Assembly (NCBI GenBank): GCA_045540115.1
Contig: JAZQGR010000089.1
Coordinates: forward strand, 1-48,612
Direction: 5' to 3'
Length of the DNA stretch: 48,612 nucleotides
From: Colimorpha_A sp045540115
GTDB taxonomy: Bacteria > Bacillota > Clostridia > Oscillospirales > CAG-272
Positions 31,472-39,700 of this stretch are shown here, piece after piece. The notes beneath the pieces were generated by a model. That model made no database searches and was not told the DNA's origin. It was given only the letters and a program-made list of their open reading frames with translations. Every line of letters starts with the position of its first letter. Positions within the stretch are counted from its first letter, which is position 1. The position numbers were made by a program, and so were the translations under genes.

Positions 31472-31849
31472 ATGGATCTCAAAGAACAAGTTCTTATAAT
31501 GAGTGGCGTCGACGTCCGTAAGTGTATGGCTTGCGGAAAATGTTCCGGCGCGTGTCCGTCGTATAACGAGATGGAGTACCATCCTCATCAGTTCGTTTCG
31601 ATGGTCAAAAAGGGAAACATCGAGCCGCTTATGAAGTCGGAATCGGTCTATAAATGTCTGACCTGCTACGCGTGTATCGAAAGATGTCCCCGCGGAGTCG
31701 AGCCCGCAAAGCTTATCGAGGCAATACGCCTGCTTGCTGTCCGTCCGCAGGGAAGCAACCATATCAAAGCCGACGATATTCCGTCGCTTCTTGATCCCGA
31801 GCTTCCACAGCAGGCGATCGTCACGGCATTCCGTAAGTATAGTAAATAA
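31472..31849 (+). CDS. hdrC: Heterodisulfide reductase subunit C-like ferredoxin
   Basis: A 125-residue protein with two [4Fe-4S] motifs (CMACGKCSGACP at about residues 18-29 and CLTCYACIERCP at about 62-73), the HdrC pattern. It should relay electrons from HdrA to HdrB. AAGGAGG at 31459-31465 is placed for ATG 31472; a GTG at 31466 is too close to it. Next in the operon comes a 260-bp gap filled with a repeat element, before hdrA. Confidence 0.9.
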   Translation: MDLKEQVLIMSGVDVRKCMACGKCSGACPSYNEMEYHPHQFVSMVKKGNIEPLMKSESVYKCLTCYACIERCPRGVEPAKLIEAIRLLAVRPQGSNHIKADDIPSLLDPELPQQAIVTAFRKYSK

Positions 31850-31867
31850 TTGACCGCATTCACTCTA

Positions 31868-32050
31868 TCCGCGGTAGGGGGTGGCGCCTTCGACGCCACG
31901 GCTCCCCCTCGCAGATGCCAAAGGCATCTGCTTGGAGCATCCGCGAAGCGGTGAGAGGGAATTGAAATAATTGCGACCACCCTCTCCGTCGGTCTTCGAC
32001 CGACACCTCTCCCGAAGGGCGAGGCACGGCGGGGCAAGTCCCTGCCCACA
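31868..32050. repeat. Palindromic repeat element inside the hdr operon
   Basis: Fills the hdrC-hdrA gap (31850-32109). Parts in order: GTGGCG-CCTT-CGACGCCAC-type hairpin (31881-31899), CAGATGCC-AAA-GGCATCTG (31912-31930), the 27-bp block 31934-31960 identical to 8357-8383, and the CCCTCTCCG/CACCTCTCCC frame around GTCGGTC-TTC-GACCGAC (31980-32015). Members of the same family stand at 8340 and 14774. Confidence 0.75.
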
Positions 32051-32109
32051 GGATGTTACAATGGACTTATAATGTTCACCCACAAAATCAGTCCGAAAGG
32101 AATAAAACC

Positions 32110-34101
32110 ATGCAGAGAATTGGAGTTTTTGTCTGTCATTGCGGTACAAACATAGCCGCAACAGTCGACGTTAAAGCCGTAGCTGAGGCGCTGAAATATG
32201 AGCCGGGCGTCGTAGTCTCGGAGGAGTATCAGTATATGTGCTCCGAGGCAGGACAGGAGCTTATAAAAAATGCGATAAATGAAAACGCGCTCACGGGCGT
32301 CGTTATCTGCTCTTGCTCACCCCGTATGCACGAGGCGACGTTCCGAAAGACCGTCGCGGCGGCAGGGCTTAACCCGTATATGCTCGAGATTGCAAACATA
32401 AGAGAGCAGGTATCGTGGATACATAAAAACATAGAGGAGGCAACCGAAAAGGCGATAATCCTCGGACGCGCGGCAATTGCAAAGGTGCATTTGAACGCCC
32501 CTCTTACCGCAGGCGAAAGCCCCGTAGTCAAGCGTGCGCTCGTTATCGGCGGCGGAATCGCAGGAATACAGACCGCCCTCGATATCGCAGAGGCGGGCTT
32601 CAAGGTCGACATCGTCGAAAAGGAACCGACGATCGGCGGAAAAATGACACAGCTCGATAAGACTTTTCCTACTCTTGACTGTGCCGCTTGTATTCTCACT
32701 CCTAAAATGGTCGACTGCGCACAGCATGAAAATATTACGATATATTCCTACTCCGAGATCGAAGCAGTCAATGGCTTCGTCGGTAACTTTGACGTGACCA
32801 TCAAGCGCAAAGCGCGCTACGTTGACGAAAACAAGTGTACAGGCTGTGGTCTTTGCACCGAAAAGTGTCCTCAAAAAAAAGTCCCGAACGAGTTTAACCT
32901 CGGTCTTGACAACCGCCGCGCGATCTATATTCCGTTCGCTCAGGCAGTGCCGAAGATCGCAACGATCGATGCGGATTACTGCACGATGCTGAAAAGCGGC
33001 AAGTGCGGAGTTTGCTCAAAGGTTTGCACGGTCGGTGCTATTGATTATAAACAGCAGGATACTTACGTAAACGAAAAATACGGTGCTATCGTAGTCGCGA
33101 CGGGCTTCAACCCGATCAAGCTCGATAAGTACGACGAGTTCGCGTACAGCCAGAGCGCCGACGTTATAACCTCGCTCGAGCTTGAGCGTCTTATGAACGC
33201 GGCAGGCCCGAATGGAGGAACGCTTCTTCGCCCGTCCGATAAAAAGCATCCGCATAGGATCGCATTTATACAGTGCGTCGGCTCGCGTTGTGACGACGGC
33301 AAGGGAAAGAGCTATTGCTCGAAGATCTGCTGTATGTATACGGCGAAGCACGCAATGCTGATAAGAGAAAAATATCCTGACACAGAGGTTTATGTATTCT
33401 ACATTGACGTCCGTACACCCGGTAAGAACTTCGACGAGTTCTATCGCCGTGCGGTCGAGGAATACGGTGTCAACTACGTAAAGGGAATGGTCGGGAAGGT
33501 GCTTCCTGAGCCCGACGGTACACTTACCGTTCGTGCTTCCGACCTACTTAACGGCACCCAGCTTAATCTTTCCTGCGACCTCGTCGTTCTCGCCGCAGCC
33601 ATCGAGCCCGATAAGAGCGCACGTCCCTTGGCGACAATGCTTACCGCAAGCATGGATACTAACGATTTCTTCACCGAAGCGCATCCGAAACTCCGTCCGG
33701 TTGAAAGCCCAACTGCGGGAATCTTCCTCTCGGGCGCTTGCCAGGGACCGAAGGATATTCCGGAGACCGTTTCTCAGGCATCTGCCTGTGCGGCAAAGGT
33801 GATCGGTCTGCTCTCGAAAAATACACTCAAAGGAAATCCATGTGTCGCACATAGCGACGAGCTTATGTGTAACGGCTGCTCCTCCTGTGAAAAGGTATGT
33901 CCTTACGGTGCGATCAGCTATCTCGATAAGGAATTTCGTATAAACGGTAAGATGGTAACACGCCGCGTGGCGAGTGTTAACCCTGCCGTATGTCAGGGCT
34001 GCGGTGCTTGTACTGTTGCCTGCCCGTCGGGCGCTATGGACCTGAACGGCTTCAGTAATTCTCAGATTATGGCGGAGGTAGACGCGATATGCAAATGGTA
34101 A
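32110..34101 (+). CDS. hdrA: Heterodisulfide reductase subunit A-like bifurcating flavoprotein
   Basis: A 663-residue HdrA homologue. The N-terminal domain has cysteines in FVCHCGTN, YMCSEAG and CSCSPRMHE. The thioredoxin-reductase-like FAD domain starts near residue 140 (ALVIGGGIAGIQTALDIAEAGF). Inserted [4Fe-4S] sites read CTGCGLCTEKCP and CGVCSKVC; the C-terminal pair reads CNGCSSCEKVCP and CQGCGACTVACP. In methanogenic HdrA the FAD bifurcates electrons between ferredoxin and the disulfide. ATG 32110 follows GAAAGGAA; upstream codons in frame lie in the repeat. It overlaps the mvhD-like gene by 13 nt. An A8 run at 32873-32880 does not break the frame. Confidence 0.93.
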   Translation: MQRIGVFVCHCGTNIAATVDVKAVAEALKYEPGVVVSEEYQYMCSEAGQELIKNAINENALTGVVICSCSPRMHEATFRKTVAAAGLNPYMLEIANIREQVSWIHKNIEEATEKAIILGRAAIAKVHLNAPLTAGESPVVKRALVIGGGIAGIQTALDIAEAGFKVDIVEKEPTIGGKMTQLDKTFPTLDCAACILTPKMVDCAQHENITIYSYSEIEAVNGFVGNFDVTIKRKARYVDENKCTGCGLCTEKCPQKKVPNEFNLGLDNRRAIYIPFAQAVPKIATIDADYCTMLKSGKCGVCSKVCTVGAIDYKQQDTYVNEKYGAIVVATGFNPIKLDKYDEFAYSQSADVITSLELERLMNAAGPNGGTLLRPSDKKHPHRIAFIQCVGSRCDDGKGKSYCSKICCMYTAKHAMLIREKYPDTEVYVFYIDVRTPGKNFDEFYRRAVEEYGVNYVKGMVGKVLPEPDGTLTVRASDLLNGTQLNLSCDLVVLAAAIEPDKSARPLATMLTASMDTNDFFTEAHPKLRPVESPTAGIFLSGACQGPKDIPETVSQASACAAKVIGLLSKNTLKGNPCVAHSDELMCNGCSSCEKVCPYGAISYLDKEFRINGKMVTRRVASVNPAVCQGCGACTVACPSGAMDLNGFSNSQIMAEVDAICKW

Positions 34102-34529
34102 ATAACGAGTTCAAGCCGAAAATTGTCGCCTTCTGCTGTAATTGGTGCTCCTACGCGGGCGCCGACCTTGCGGGAACGAACCGACTTCAGTATCCCGCCG
34201 AGGTCAAGATCATTCGCGTGCCTTGCTCCTGCAGAGTCAACCCGATGTTTATTCTCCGCGCGTTCCAGAGAGGCGCTGACGGAGTTATAATCTGCGGCTG
34301 CCACCCCGGCGACTGCCACTATACTACGGGTAACTACTACGCGAGAAGAAGAATGACTCTCCTTTTCTCGATGCTCGACTTCCTCGGTATCGAGAAGGAA
34401 CGCACGCGTCTTGAATGGGTATCTGCGGCTGAAGGTCAGAAATTCGCTTCAACGATGAACGATTTCGTCAAGACGGTGACCGAGCTTGGCGAAAACAAGC
34501 GCTTGGAGGATCTGAGATGCAAGAAATGA
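34089..34529 (+). CDS. MvhD/FlxD-like iron-sulfur subunit
   Basis: A 146-residue protein of the MvhD family, the [2Fe-2S] protein that links an electron donor module to HdrA. Signature cysteines: AFCCNWCSYAGADLAGT, VPCSCRVNP and GCHPGDCHY. Length is standard for a free-standing subunit. GGAGGT at 34075-34080 inside hdrA serves the ATG. Its presence indicates that the Hdr part receives electrons from the flavoprotein/iron-sulfur subunits encoded next, as in FlxABCD-HdrABC of sulfate reducers, and not from a hydrogenase, since no hydrogenase gene is near. Confidence 0.92.
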   Translation: MQMVNNEFKPKIVAFCCNWCSYAGADLAGTNRLQYPAEVKIIRVPCSCRVNPMFILRAFQRGADGVIICGCHPGDCHYTTGNYYARRRMTLLFSMLDFLGIEKERTRLEWVSAAEGQKFASTMNDFVKTVTELGENKRLEDLRCKK

Positions 34530-35500
34530 TGAAAAAGAAGGCAATCGAGTTGCTGAGCAGCGGCGCTGTCGCCCGCGTTCTCGGCTGGAAAAAAGGCGAG
34601 TTTGATTATGATATCACCCCCGCCGTTTTTGAAAGCGCCGAGGAGATAGAAAACGGATTTATATATAATTCTCTCTGCTCACCGAACCTTTCGAAGTATC
34701 TTGTAAAGGAAAGTCGCAAGGAGGGAAAGACGCTCATTTTCCTTAAGCCCTGCGATTCTTACAGCCTGTCACAGCTGATTACTGAACACAGAGTGATAAG
34801 AGAAAACGTATACGCTATCGGTATCGAATGCTACGGCAAGACCGACGCCGATACGATAAAGGCGAAGGGCATCAAGGGGATCACTAAAATCACTGAGGGA
34901 AACGGCGTTCTCGATATCGAAACTCTTTACGGAAACGAAAAGCTTCCCGTATATGAGGTGTACCGCGAAAGATGTCTTAACTGCAAGAGCAAAAAGCATC
35001 CCGTTTACGACGAGCTTATCGGTGACGAGGGCGAAACGGTCGACGACTGCGAGCGCTTTAACGAGGTCGAGAAAATCGAGAGAATGACGCCCGAGGAGAG
35101 ATTTGCATTCTTCCGTAACGAGCTTTCACGCTGCATAAGATGCAACGCCTGCCGTAACGTATGTCCTGCCTGCACCTGCGAAAAGTGTGTGTTTGATAAC
35201 GACGCATCGGGTATCGCACAGAAGGCGGCGTCAGACAGCTTTGAGGAAAATATGTTCCACATCATCCGCGCCTTCCACGTCGCGGGAAGATGTACCGACT
35301 GCGGCGAATGCTCGCGCGTTTGTCCTCAGAATATACCGCTTCATCTGCTCAACCGTAAGTTTATAAAGGATATAAACGAGCTTTACGGTAACTATCAGGC
35401 GGGCGAAAGCATCGGCAACCGTTCTCCGCTTACCGATTATACGCAAGGTGACGCCGAGCCCGATATCGTCTATAAGAGAGGAGGAAAGGACAATGCTTAA
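34517..35500 (+). CDS. [4Fe-4S] dicluster protein, FlxC/FdhB-like
   Basis: A 327-residue protein. The N-terminal half (to about residue 150) resembles the FrhB/FdhB-like fold (FLKPCDSYSLSQLITEHRV, then AIGIECYG). The C-terminal half holds iron-sulfur motifs CIRCNACRNVCPACTCEKC (about 205-225) and CTDCGECSRVCP (about 255-266), with a further CLNC near 153. In Flx-type complexes such a subunit carries electrons from the NAD(P)H flavoprotein towards MvhD and HdrA. GGAGG at 34505-34509 precedes the ATG. It overlaps both neighbours slightly, so subunit synthesis is coupled. Confidence 0.8.
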   Translation: MQEMMKKKAIELLSSGAVARVLGWKKGEFDYDITPAVFESAEEIENGFIYNSLCSPNLSKYLVKESRKEGKTLIFLKPCDSYSLSQLITEHRVIRENVYAIGIECYGKTDADTIKAKGIKGITKITEGNGVLDIETLYGNEKLPVYEVYRERCLNCKSKKHPVYDELIGDEGETVDDCERFNEVEKIERMTPEERFAFFRNELSRCIRCNACRNVCPACTCEKCVFDNDASGIAQKAASDSFEENMFHIIRAFHVAGRCTDCGECSRVCPQNIPLHLLNRKFIKDINELYGNYQAGESIGNRSPLTDYTQGDAEPDIVYKRGGKDNA

Positions 35501-36512
35501 AATGAAGCTTTCCGAGCTTCCTATACTCTTTGAGGCGATCTCAAAAACCAATAAGCTCTACATACCCACCGACACGAAGGGTGGGGCGCGTTTTCTTCCT
35601 TACGAAAACGGAATGAAGATGACAAAGGAGCTTAATACCGTCCGTTCCCCGAAGGATCTTTTCTTCCCGCAGACCGAGAATCTTATGGATTTTAAGCTCG
35701 AGGGGAAAAAGATCGAGGTCATTGATACGCGGGAGGAATGCGAGGATTTTGTTATCTTCGGCGTGCGCGCCTGCGACGTAAAAAGCTTCGAGGTGCTTGA
35801 TAGAGTATTCCTCTCCGAGCCGATAGATACCTATTATAAAAACCGCCGCGAGCACGGTGTTATCGTCTCGCTCGCCTGCAACCGTCCCGAGGAGACCTGC
35901 TTCTGCGAGACCTTTGATATCGACTGTGCAAATCCCGTGGGCGATATTGCCTCCTATATCTGCCGCGACGAGATGTATTTCGAGCCGCTGACCGACAAGG
36001 GAAGCGAGCTGCTTCTGAATCTCTCTTTCCTCAGCGAGGGAAGTGAGGCACCCGTTTACGAATGTAAGAGAAACATTTACGAGATCAAGTCGAAGTTGCC
36101 CCTCTCTACTCTTTCTGCTGAGAAATTCGGTAAGAATATGATGGAATATTTTAATTCCGATAAGTGGGATGAGCTTTCGGAAGCTTGTCTCGGATGCGGA
36201 ACCTGTACCTTCGTTTGTCCGACCTGCCAGTGCTACGATATCAAGGATTTTGACACGGGCAACGGCATCAAGCGGTTCAGATGCTGGGATTCCTGTATGT
36301 ATTCCGATTTCACAAAGATGGCACACGGAAATCCCCGTGTAAGTCAGAAGGAGCGCTTCCGTCAGCGCTTCATGCACAAGCTCGTTTATTATCCGATGAA
36401 TAACGACGGACTGTTCAGCTGTGTTGGATGCGGTAGATGCTTATCCAAATGTCCAATCTCGATGAACATAGTAAAGGTAATGAAAAAGCTCGGGGAGGGT
36501 AGTGATGAATAA
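35493..36512 (+). CDS. [4Fe-4S] protein, FlxB / AsrA / sulfhydrogenase-beta-like
   Basis: A 339-residue protein. The N-terminal region carries the features of the AsrA/HydB group: SPKDLFFPQTENLM, FGVRACDVKSFEVLDRVF and the CFCETFDID block. Two C-terminal [4Fe-4S] motifs follow: CLGCGTCTFVCPTCQC (about residues 228-243) and CVGCGRCLSKCP (about 309-320). It normally pairs with an FAD/NAD subunit of the AsrB/HydG type, which is the next gene. ATG 35493 has a strong GAGGAGGAAAGGA upstream and overlaps the previous stop. Anaerobic sulfite reductase is unlikely, since no AsrC gene is present. Confidence 0.82.
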   Translation: MLKMKLSELPILFEAISKTNKLYIPTDTKGGARFLPYENGMKMTKELNTVRSPKDLFFPQTENLMDFKLEGKKIEVIDTREECEDFVIFGVRACDVKSFEVLDRVFLSEPIDTYYKNRREHGVIVSLACNRPEETCFCETFDIDCANPVGDIASYICRDEMYFEPLTDKGSELLLNLSFLSEGSEAPVYECKRNIYEIKSKLPLSTLSAEKFGKNMMEYFNSDKWDELSEACLGCGTCTFVCPTCQCYDIKDFDTGNGIKRFRCWDSCMYSDFTKMAHGNPRVSQKERFRQRFMHKLVYYPMNNDGLFSCVGCGRCLSKCPISMNIVKVMKKLGEGSDE

Positions 36513-37332
36513 CGAAACGCTTATTCCAGTTATCGGTGTTGTGACCGATATCAGGATCGATACCCCCGACGTCAAGACCTTTCGAGTCGTGACTCCCGAT
36601 GGAAACAAGCCATTTGACCACATGCCGGGTCAGTGTGCGATGCTCTCGATTCCGGGTGTAGGTGAAGCGATGTTCTCGATAACCTCCTCCCCTACGAACA
36701 ATGAATATATGGAGTTCAGCATAAAGAAGTGCGGATGCCTTACCGATTGGCTTCATAAAATGGAGGTCGGTCAGTATGTGACCGTGCGCGGCCCGTACGG
36801 AAACTATTTTCCCGTAGAAACCGAGCTGAGAGGCAAAAATCTCCTCTTTATCGCGGGCGGAATAGGTCTGGCGCCGCTTCGCTCGGTGATAAACTATTGC
36901 CGCGCAAACCGTGAGAATTATGGCACGATAGACGTAGTCTACGGCTCGCGCTCAAAGGACGACCTCGTCGACTATTCGGAGATAATAAACGAATGGATGA
37001 CGGAAGCGGGTGTCAGAGTACACCTGACGATCGACCGCGAGCAGGAGGGCTGGGACGGGCACGTCGGGTTTGTACCGAATTACGTCAAGGAGCTTAACCC
37101 CGATATAGATAAGACCGTTCTCGTCTGCGGACCTCCCATCATGATAAAGTTCACCCTTAACGCTCTTAAGGAGCTCGGCTTTACAGAGGAGCAGGTCTAT
37201 ACGACGATGGAGCTTCGTATGAAGTGCGGAGTAGGCAAGTGCGGAAGATGCAATATCGGAAGCAAATACGTCTGCAAAGACGGCCCCGTTTTCCGCTACG
37301 ATGAGCTTGGCGCACTTCCTGAAGAATATTGA
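36505..37332 (+). CDS. FAD/NAD(P)-binding oxidoreductase subunit, FlxA / AsrB-like
   Basis: A 275-residue ferredoxin-NADP-reductase-type subunit: FAD-binding beta barrel (PGQCAMLSIPGVGEAMFSITSSP), NAD(P)-binding half (LLFIAGGIGLAPLRSVI, VVYGSRSKDDL, VLVCGPPIMIKFTL) and a C-terminal [2Fe-2S]-type cysteine cluster (MKCGVGKCGRCNIGSKYVC), as in AsrB, HydG and PyrK-like proteins. It is the most likely NAD(P)H oxidation site of the complex. GGGAGGG at 36494-36500 sits before tandem GTG-ATG codons; ATG 36505 is taken as start. It overlaps the upstream gene by 8 nt. Confidence 0.88.
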   Translation: MNNETLIPVIGVVTDIRIDTPDVKTFRVVTPDGNKPFDHMPGQCAMLSIPGVGEAMFSITSSPTNNEYMEFSIKKCGCLTDWLHKMEVGQYVTVRGPYGNYFPVETELRGKNLLFIAGGIGLAPLRSVINYCRANRENYGTIDVVYGSRSKDDLVDYSEIINEWMTEAGVRVHLTIDREQEGWDGHVGFVPNYVKELNPDIDKTVLVCGPPIMIKFTLNALKELGFTEEQVYTTMELRMKCGVGKCGRCNIGSKYVCKDGPVFRYDELGALPEEY

Positions 37333-37345
37333 TGAGGAAATTACT

Positions 37346-38020
37346 ATGGAAAATATGGTAAACATATATCTTTACGGAAAAAAATATGAGGTTCCGTCAA
37401 GCCTTACGATAATGAGCGCAATGGAGTACGCGGGCTATCAGCTTGTGCGCGGCGTCGGGTGCCGTTGCGGCTTCTGCGGTGCCTGCGCTACCATCTACCG
37501 TATCAAGGGAGATCGTGAGCTCAAGACCTGTCTTGCCTGCCAGACGAAGGTAGAGGACAATATGTATATTGCAACTCTTCCTTTCTTCCCGCTCGTGAAG
37601 CAACCCTACGATATTGAAAAGATCAAGCCGACAGAGCAGATAATGATGCAGCTTTATCCCGAAATTTACGCTTGTATCGGCTGTAACGCCTGCACAAAGG
37701 CGTGTACACAGGGGCTCGACGTTATGCAGTATATTGCTTACGCACAGCGCGGCGAGTACGAAAAGTGCGCCGAAGCATCCTTCGACTGCGTAATGTGCGG
37801 AGTTTGCTCATCGCGTTGTCCCGCAGGAATTACACACGGTCAGGTCGGACTTCTTTCCCGACGCCTGACAGGTAAGTATCTTTCACCCGAAACGCAGCAT
37901 CTCCTTGAGCGCGTATCAGAGATCGAAAACGGCAACTGCGAGGAAGCTCTCCGCGATATTATGAATAAGACCGCGGAAGAGCTTAAGGAAATGTATAACA
38001 ACCGCGATTTTGAGAAGTAA
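37346..38020 (+). CDS. Fumarate-reductase-type iron-sulfur subunit ([2Fe-2S] + [4Fe-4S])
   Basis: A 224-residue protein. An N-terminal ferredoxin-like domain carries GCRCGFCGACATIY and CLAC for a [2Fe-2S] cluster. A helical domain then holds two further clusters, CIGCNACTKAC (about residues 110-120) and CVMCGVCSSRCP (about 148-159). The layout recalls FrdB/SdhB and the FrdB half of thiol:fumarate reductase, but the second set looks like two cubanes and no CCG domain is fused. GAGGAAA precedes ATG 37346. It lies 12 bp before the flavoprotein gene and should pass electrons to it. Confidence 0.8.
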   Translation: MENMVNIYLYGKKYEVPSSLTIMSAMEYAGYQLVRGVGCRCGFCGACATIYRIKGDRELKTCLACQTKVEDNMYIATLPFFPLVKQPYDIEKIKPTEQIMMQLYPEIYACIGCNACTKACTQGLDVMQYIAYAQRGEYEKCAEASFDCVMCGVCSSRCPAGITHGQVGLLSRRLTGKYLSPETQHLLERVSEIENGNCEEALRDIMNKTAEELKEMYNNRDFEK

Positions 38021-38032
38021 GGAGGCGAGGAT

Positions 38033-39682
38033 ATGTACAGTAAAGAAATGCTTGAATCGATCAAAAAGGTCGAAGCGACGCGTGAAAAACGCGTAAAAGC
38101 CGTTCTTAACGGAAATCATCCGCGCCGAATGACGGCTGAAGAGAAGGAACAGGTGCTTCTTGAAAACCACCCCGATCATATAAAGGAGCAGTTCAAAGAG
38201 CTTGTTATCGGTCCCAACAAGGGCGAAAAGGTTCCGCTTGAGCTTGCAGAGATTCTTCAGGCGAATCCGAGGATCAAGCCCTCGGAGATCGATCTGACGA
38301 AGATTGATTACGACGTCGACGTGCTTATAATCGGCGGCGGCGGAGCAGGCTCCGCGGCGGCAATTATGGCAAATGAAAACGGCGCTGACGTTATGATCGT
38401 AACAAAGCTTCGCCACGGCGACGCCAACACGATGATGGCGGAGGGCGGTATTCAGGCGGCTGATAAGCCAAACGACAGCCCAGCACAGCATTATCTTGAC
38501 GTTATGGGCGGCGGACATTTTAAGAATATTCCCGAGCTTGTCTATAAGCTCGTTAACGACGCGCCGATCTGCATCAAGTGGCTGAACGACCTCGGTGTTA
38601 TGTTCGATAAAGAGCCGGACGGCACGATGGTAACGACACACGGCGGCGGAACGTCCCGCAAGCGTATGCACGCCTGCAAGGACTATTCAGGCGCCGAGAT
38701 AATGAGAGTTCTGCGCGACGAGGTGCAGAACAGAAGGATCCCCGTCGTTGACTTCACGTCGGCGATCGAGATAATCAAGGATAAGGACGGAAAAGCTGCA
38801 GGCGCAGTCCTTATGAATATGGAGACGAACGAGATACTGATCGCACGCGCAAAGACCGTTGTTATCGCAACGGGCGGAGCGGGAAGAATGCACTATCAGG
38901 GATTCCCGACATCGAACCACTACGGCGCGACGGCGGACGGACTCGTTCTCGCATACAGAGCGGGAGCACCGCTCCTTTATGCACATACACTGCAGTACCA
39001 CCCGACGGGCGCCGCTTATCCCTCTCAGATATTCGGTGCGCTCGTGACCGAAAAGGTTCGTTCTATCGGCGCACAACTCGTAAACTGCGACGGCGAGCCC
39101 TTTATGTACTCGCTTGAGACTCGCGACGTCTGCGCTTCGGGAGTTATCCGCGAATGCAGACGAGGAAAGGGCGTCGATACCTTTGACGGCGGAAAGGGAA
39201 TATGGCTCGACTCTCCGATGATCGAAATGCTTCACGGAGAGGGAACGATCGAAAAGCGTATTCCTGCGATGATGCGAATGTATCTTAAGTACGGCATCGA
39301 TATGCGCAAGCAGCCGATACTGATCTACCCGACGCTCCACTATCAGAACGGTGGTATCAAGATAAGCGAAAACGGTATGTCCGACGTGCCTAATCTCTTT
39401 GTAGCGGGTGAAGCAGTCGGAGGTATCCACGGTGAAAACCGACTTATGGGAAATTCGCTCCTCGATATTATCGTGTTCGGACGCAACGCGGGAATCAACG
39501 CCGCGGCTGAGGCAAAGAGCATAAATGTCCCCGAGGGACTGACTCTCAGCCACGTTGATTCCTTTATGAAGGAAATGTCGGAAAAGGGCATTGTCACCGA
39601 TAAGGTATCTCCGAAGCTTCTTCCGAGATATACTCACGGAAATCCCGTCTACGATGAACCCAATGCAAAACTGATGAAATAA
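38033..39682 (+). CDS. Fumarate reductase/succinate dehydrogenase-type flavoprotein
   Basis: A 549-residue FAD protein of the FrdA/SdhA/aspartate-oxidase family. After a helical extension of about 90 residues comes the dinucleotide fold (VLIIGGGGAGSAAAIMAN). Substrate-site blocks include MMAEGGIQAA, LQYHPTGAAYP and the GGIHGENRLMGNSLLDIIVFGRNAG region. The histidine that binds FAD covalently in quinone-linked enzymes (SHT..EGG) is absent (NTMMAEGG), so FAD is probably non-covalent. No signal peptide or membrane-anchor gene is present. The best guess is a soluble fumarate reductase; aspartate oxidase is less likely, since nadA and nadC are not nearby. GGAGGCGAGG precedes the ATG. Confidence 0.85.
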   Translation: MYSKEMLESIKKVEATREKRVKAVLNGNHPRRMTAEEKEQVLLENHPDHIKEQFKELVIGPNKGEKVPLELAEILQANPRIKPSEIDLTKIDYDVDVLIIGGGGAGSAAAIMANENGADVMIVTKLRHGDANTMMAEGGIQAADKPNDSPAQHYLDVMGGGHFKNIPELVYKLVNDAPICIKWLNDLGVMFDKEPDGTMVTTHGGGTSRKRMHACKDYSGAEIMRVLRDEVQNRRIPVVDFTSAIEIIKDKDGKAAGAVLMNMETNEILIARAKTVVIATGGAGRMHYQGFPTSNHYGATADGLVLAYRAGAPLLYAHTLQYHPTGAAYPSQIFGALVTEKVRSIGAQLVNCDGEPFMYSLETRDVCASGVIRECRRGKGVDTFDGGKGIWLDSPMIEMLHGEGTIEKRIPAMMRMYLKYGIDMRKQPILIYPTLHYQNGGIKISENGMSDVPNLFVAGEAVGGIHGENRLMGNSLLDIIVFGRNAGINAAAEAKSINVPEGLTLSHVDSFMKEMSEKGIVTDKVSPKLLPRYTHGNPVYDEPNAKLMK

Positions 39683-39700
39683 AAGGATAATGGTGAAAAA

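Noticed and set aside
32873..32880. Frameshift in hdrA at an A8 run
   Set aside because: The reading frame continues through expected motifs on both sides and the length is normal for HdrA.
34089..37332. Anaerobic sulfite reductase (asrABC)
   Set aside because: AsrA- and AsrB-like subunits are present, but there is no siroheme-binding AsrC and the genes are embedded between hdrA/mvhD and frdBA-like genes.
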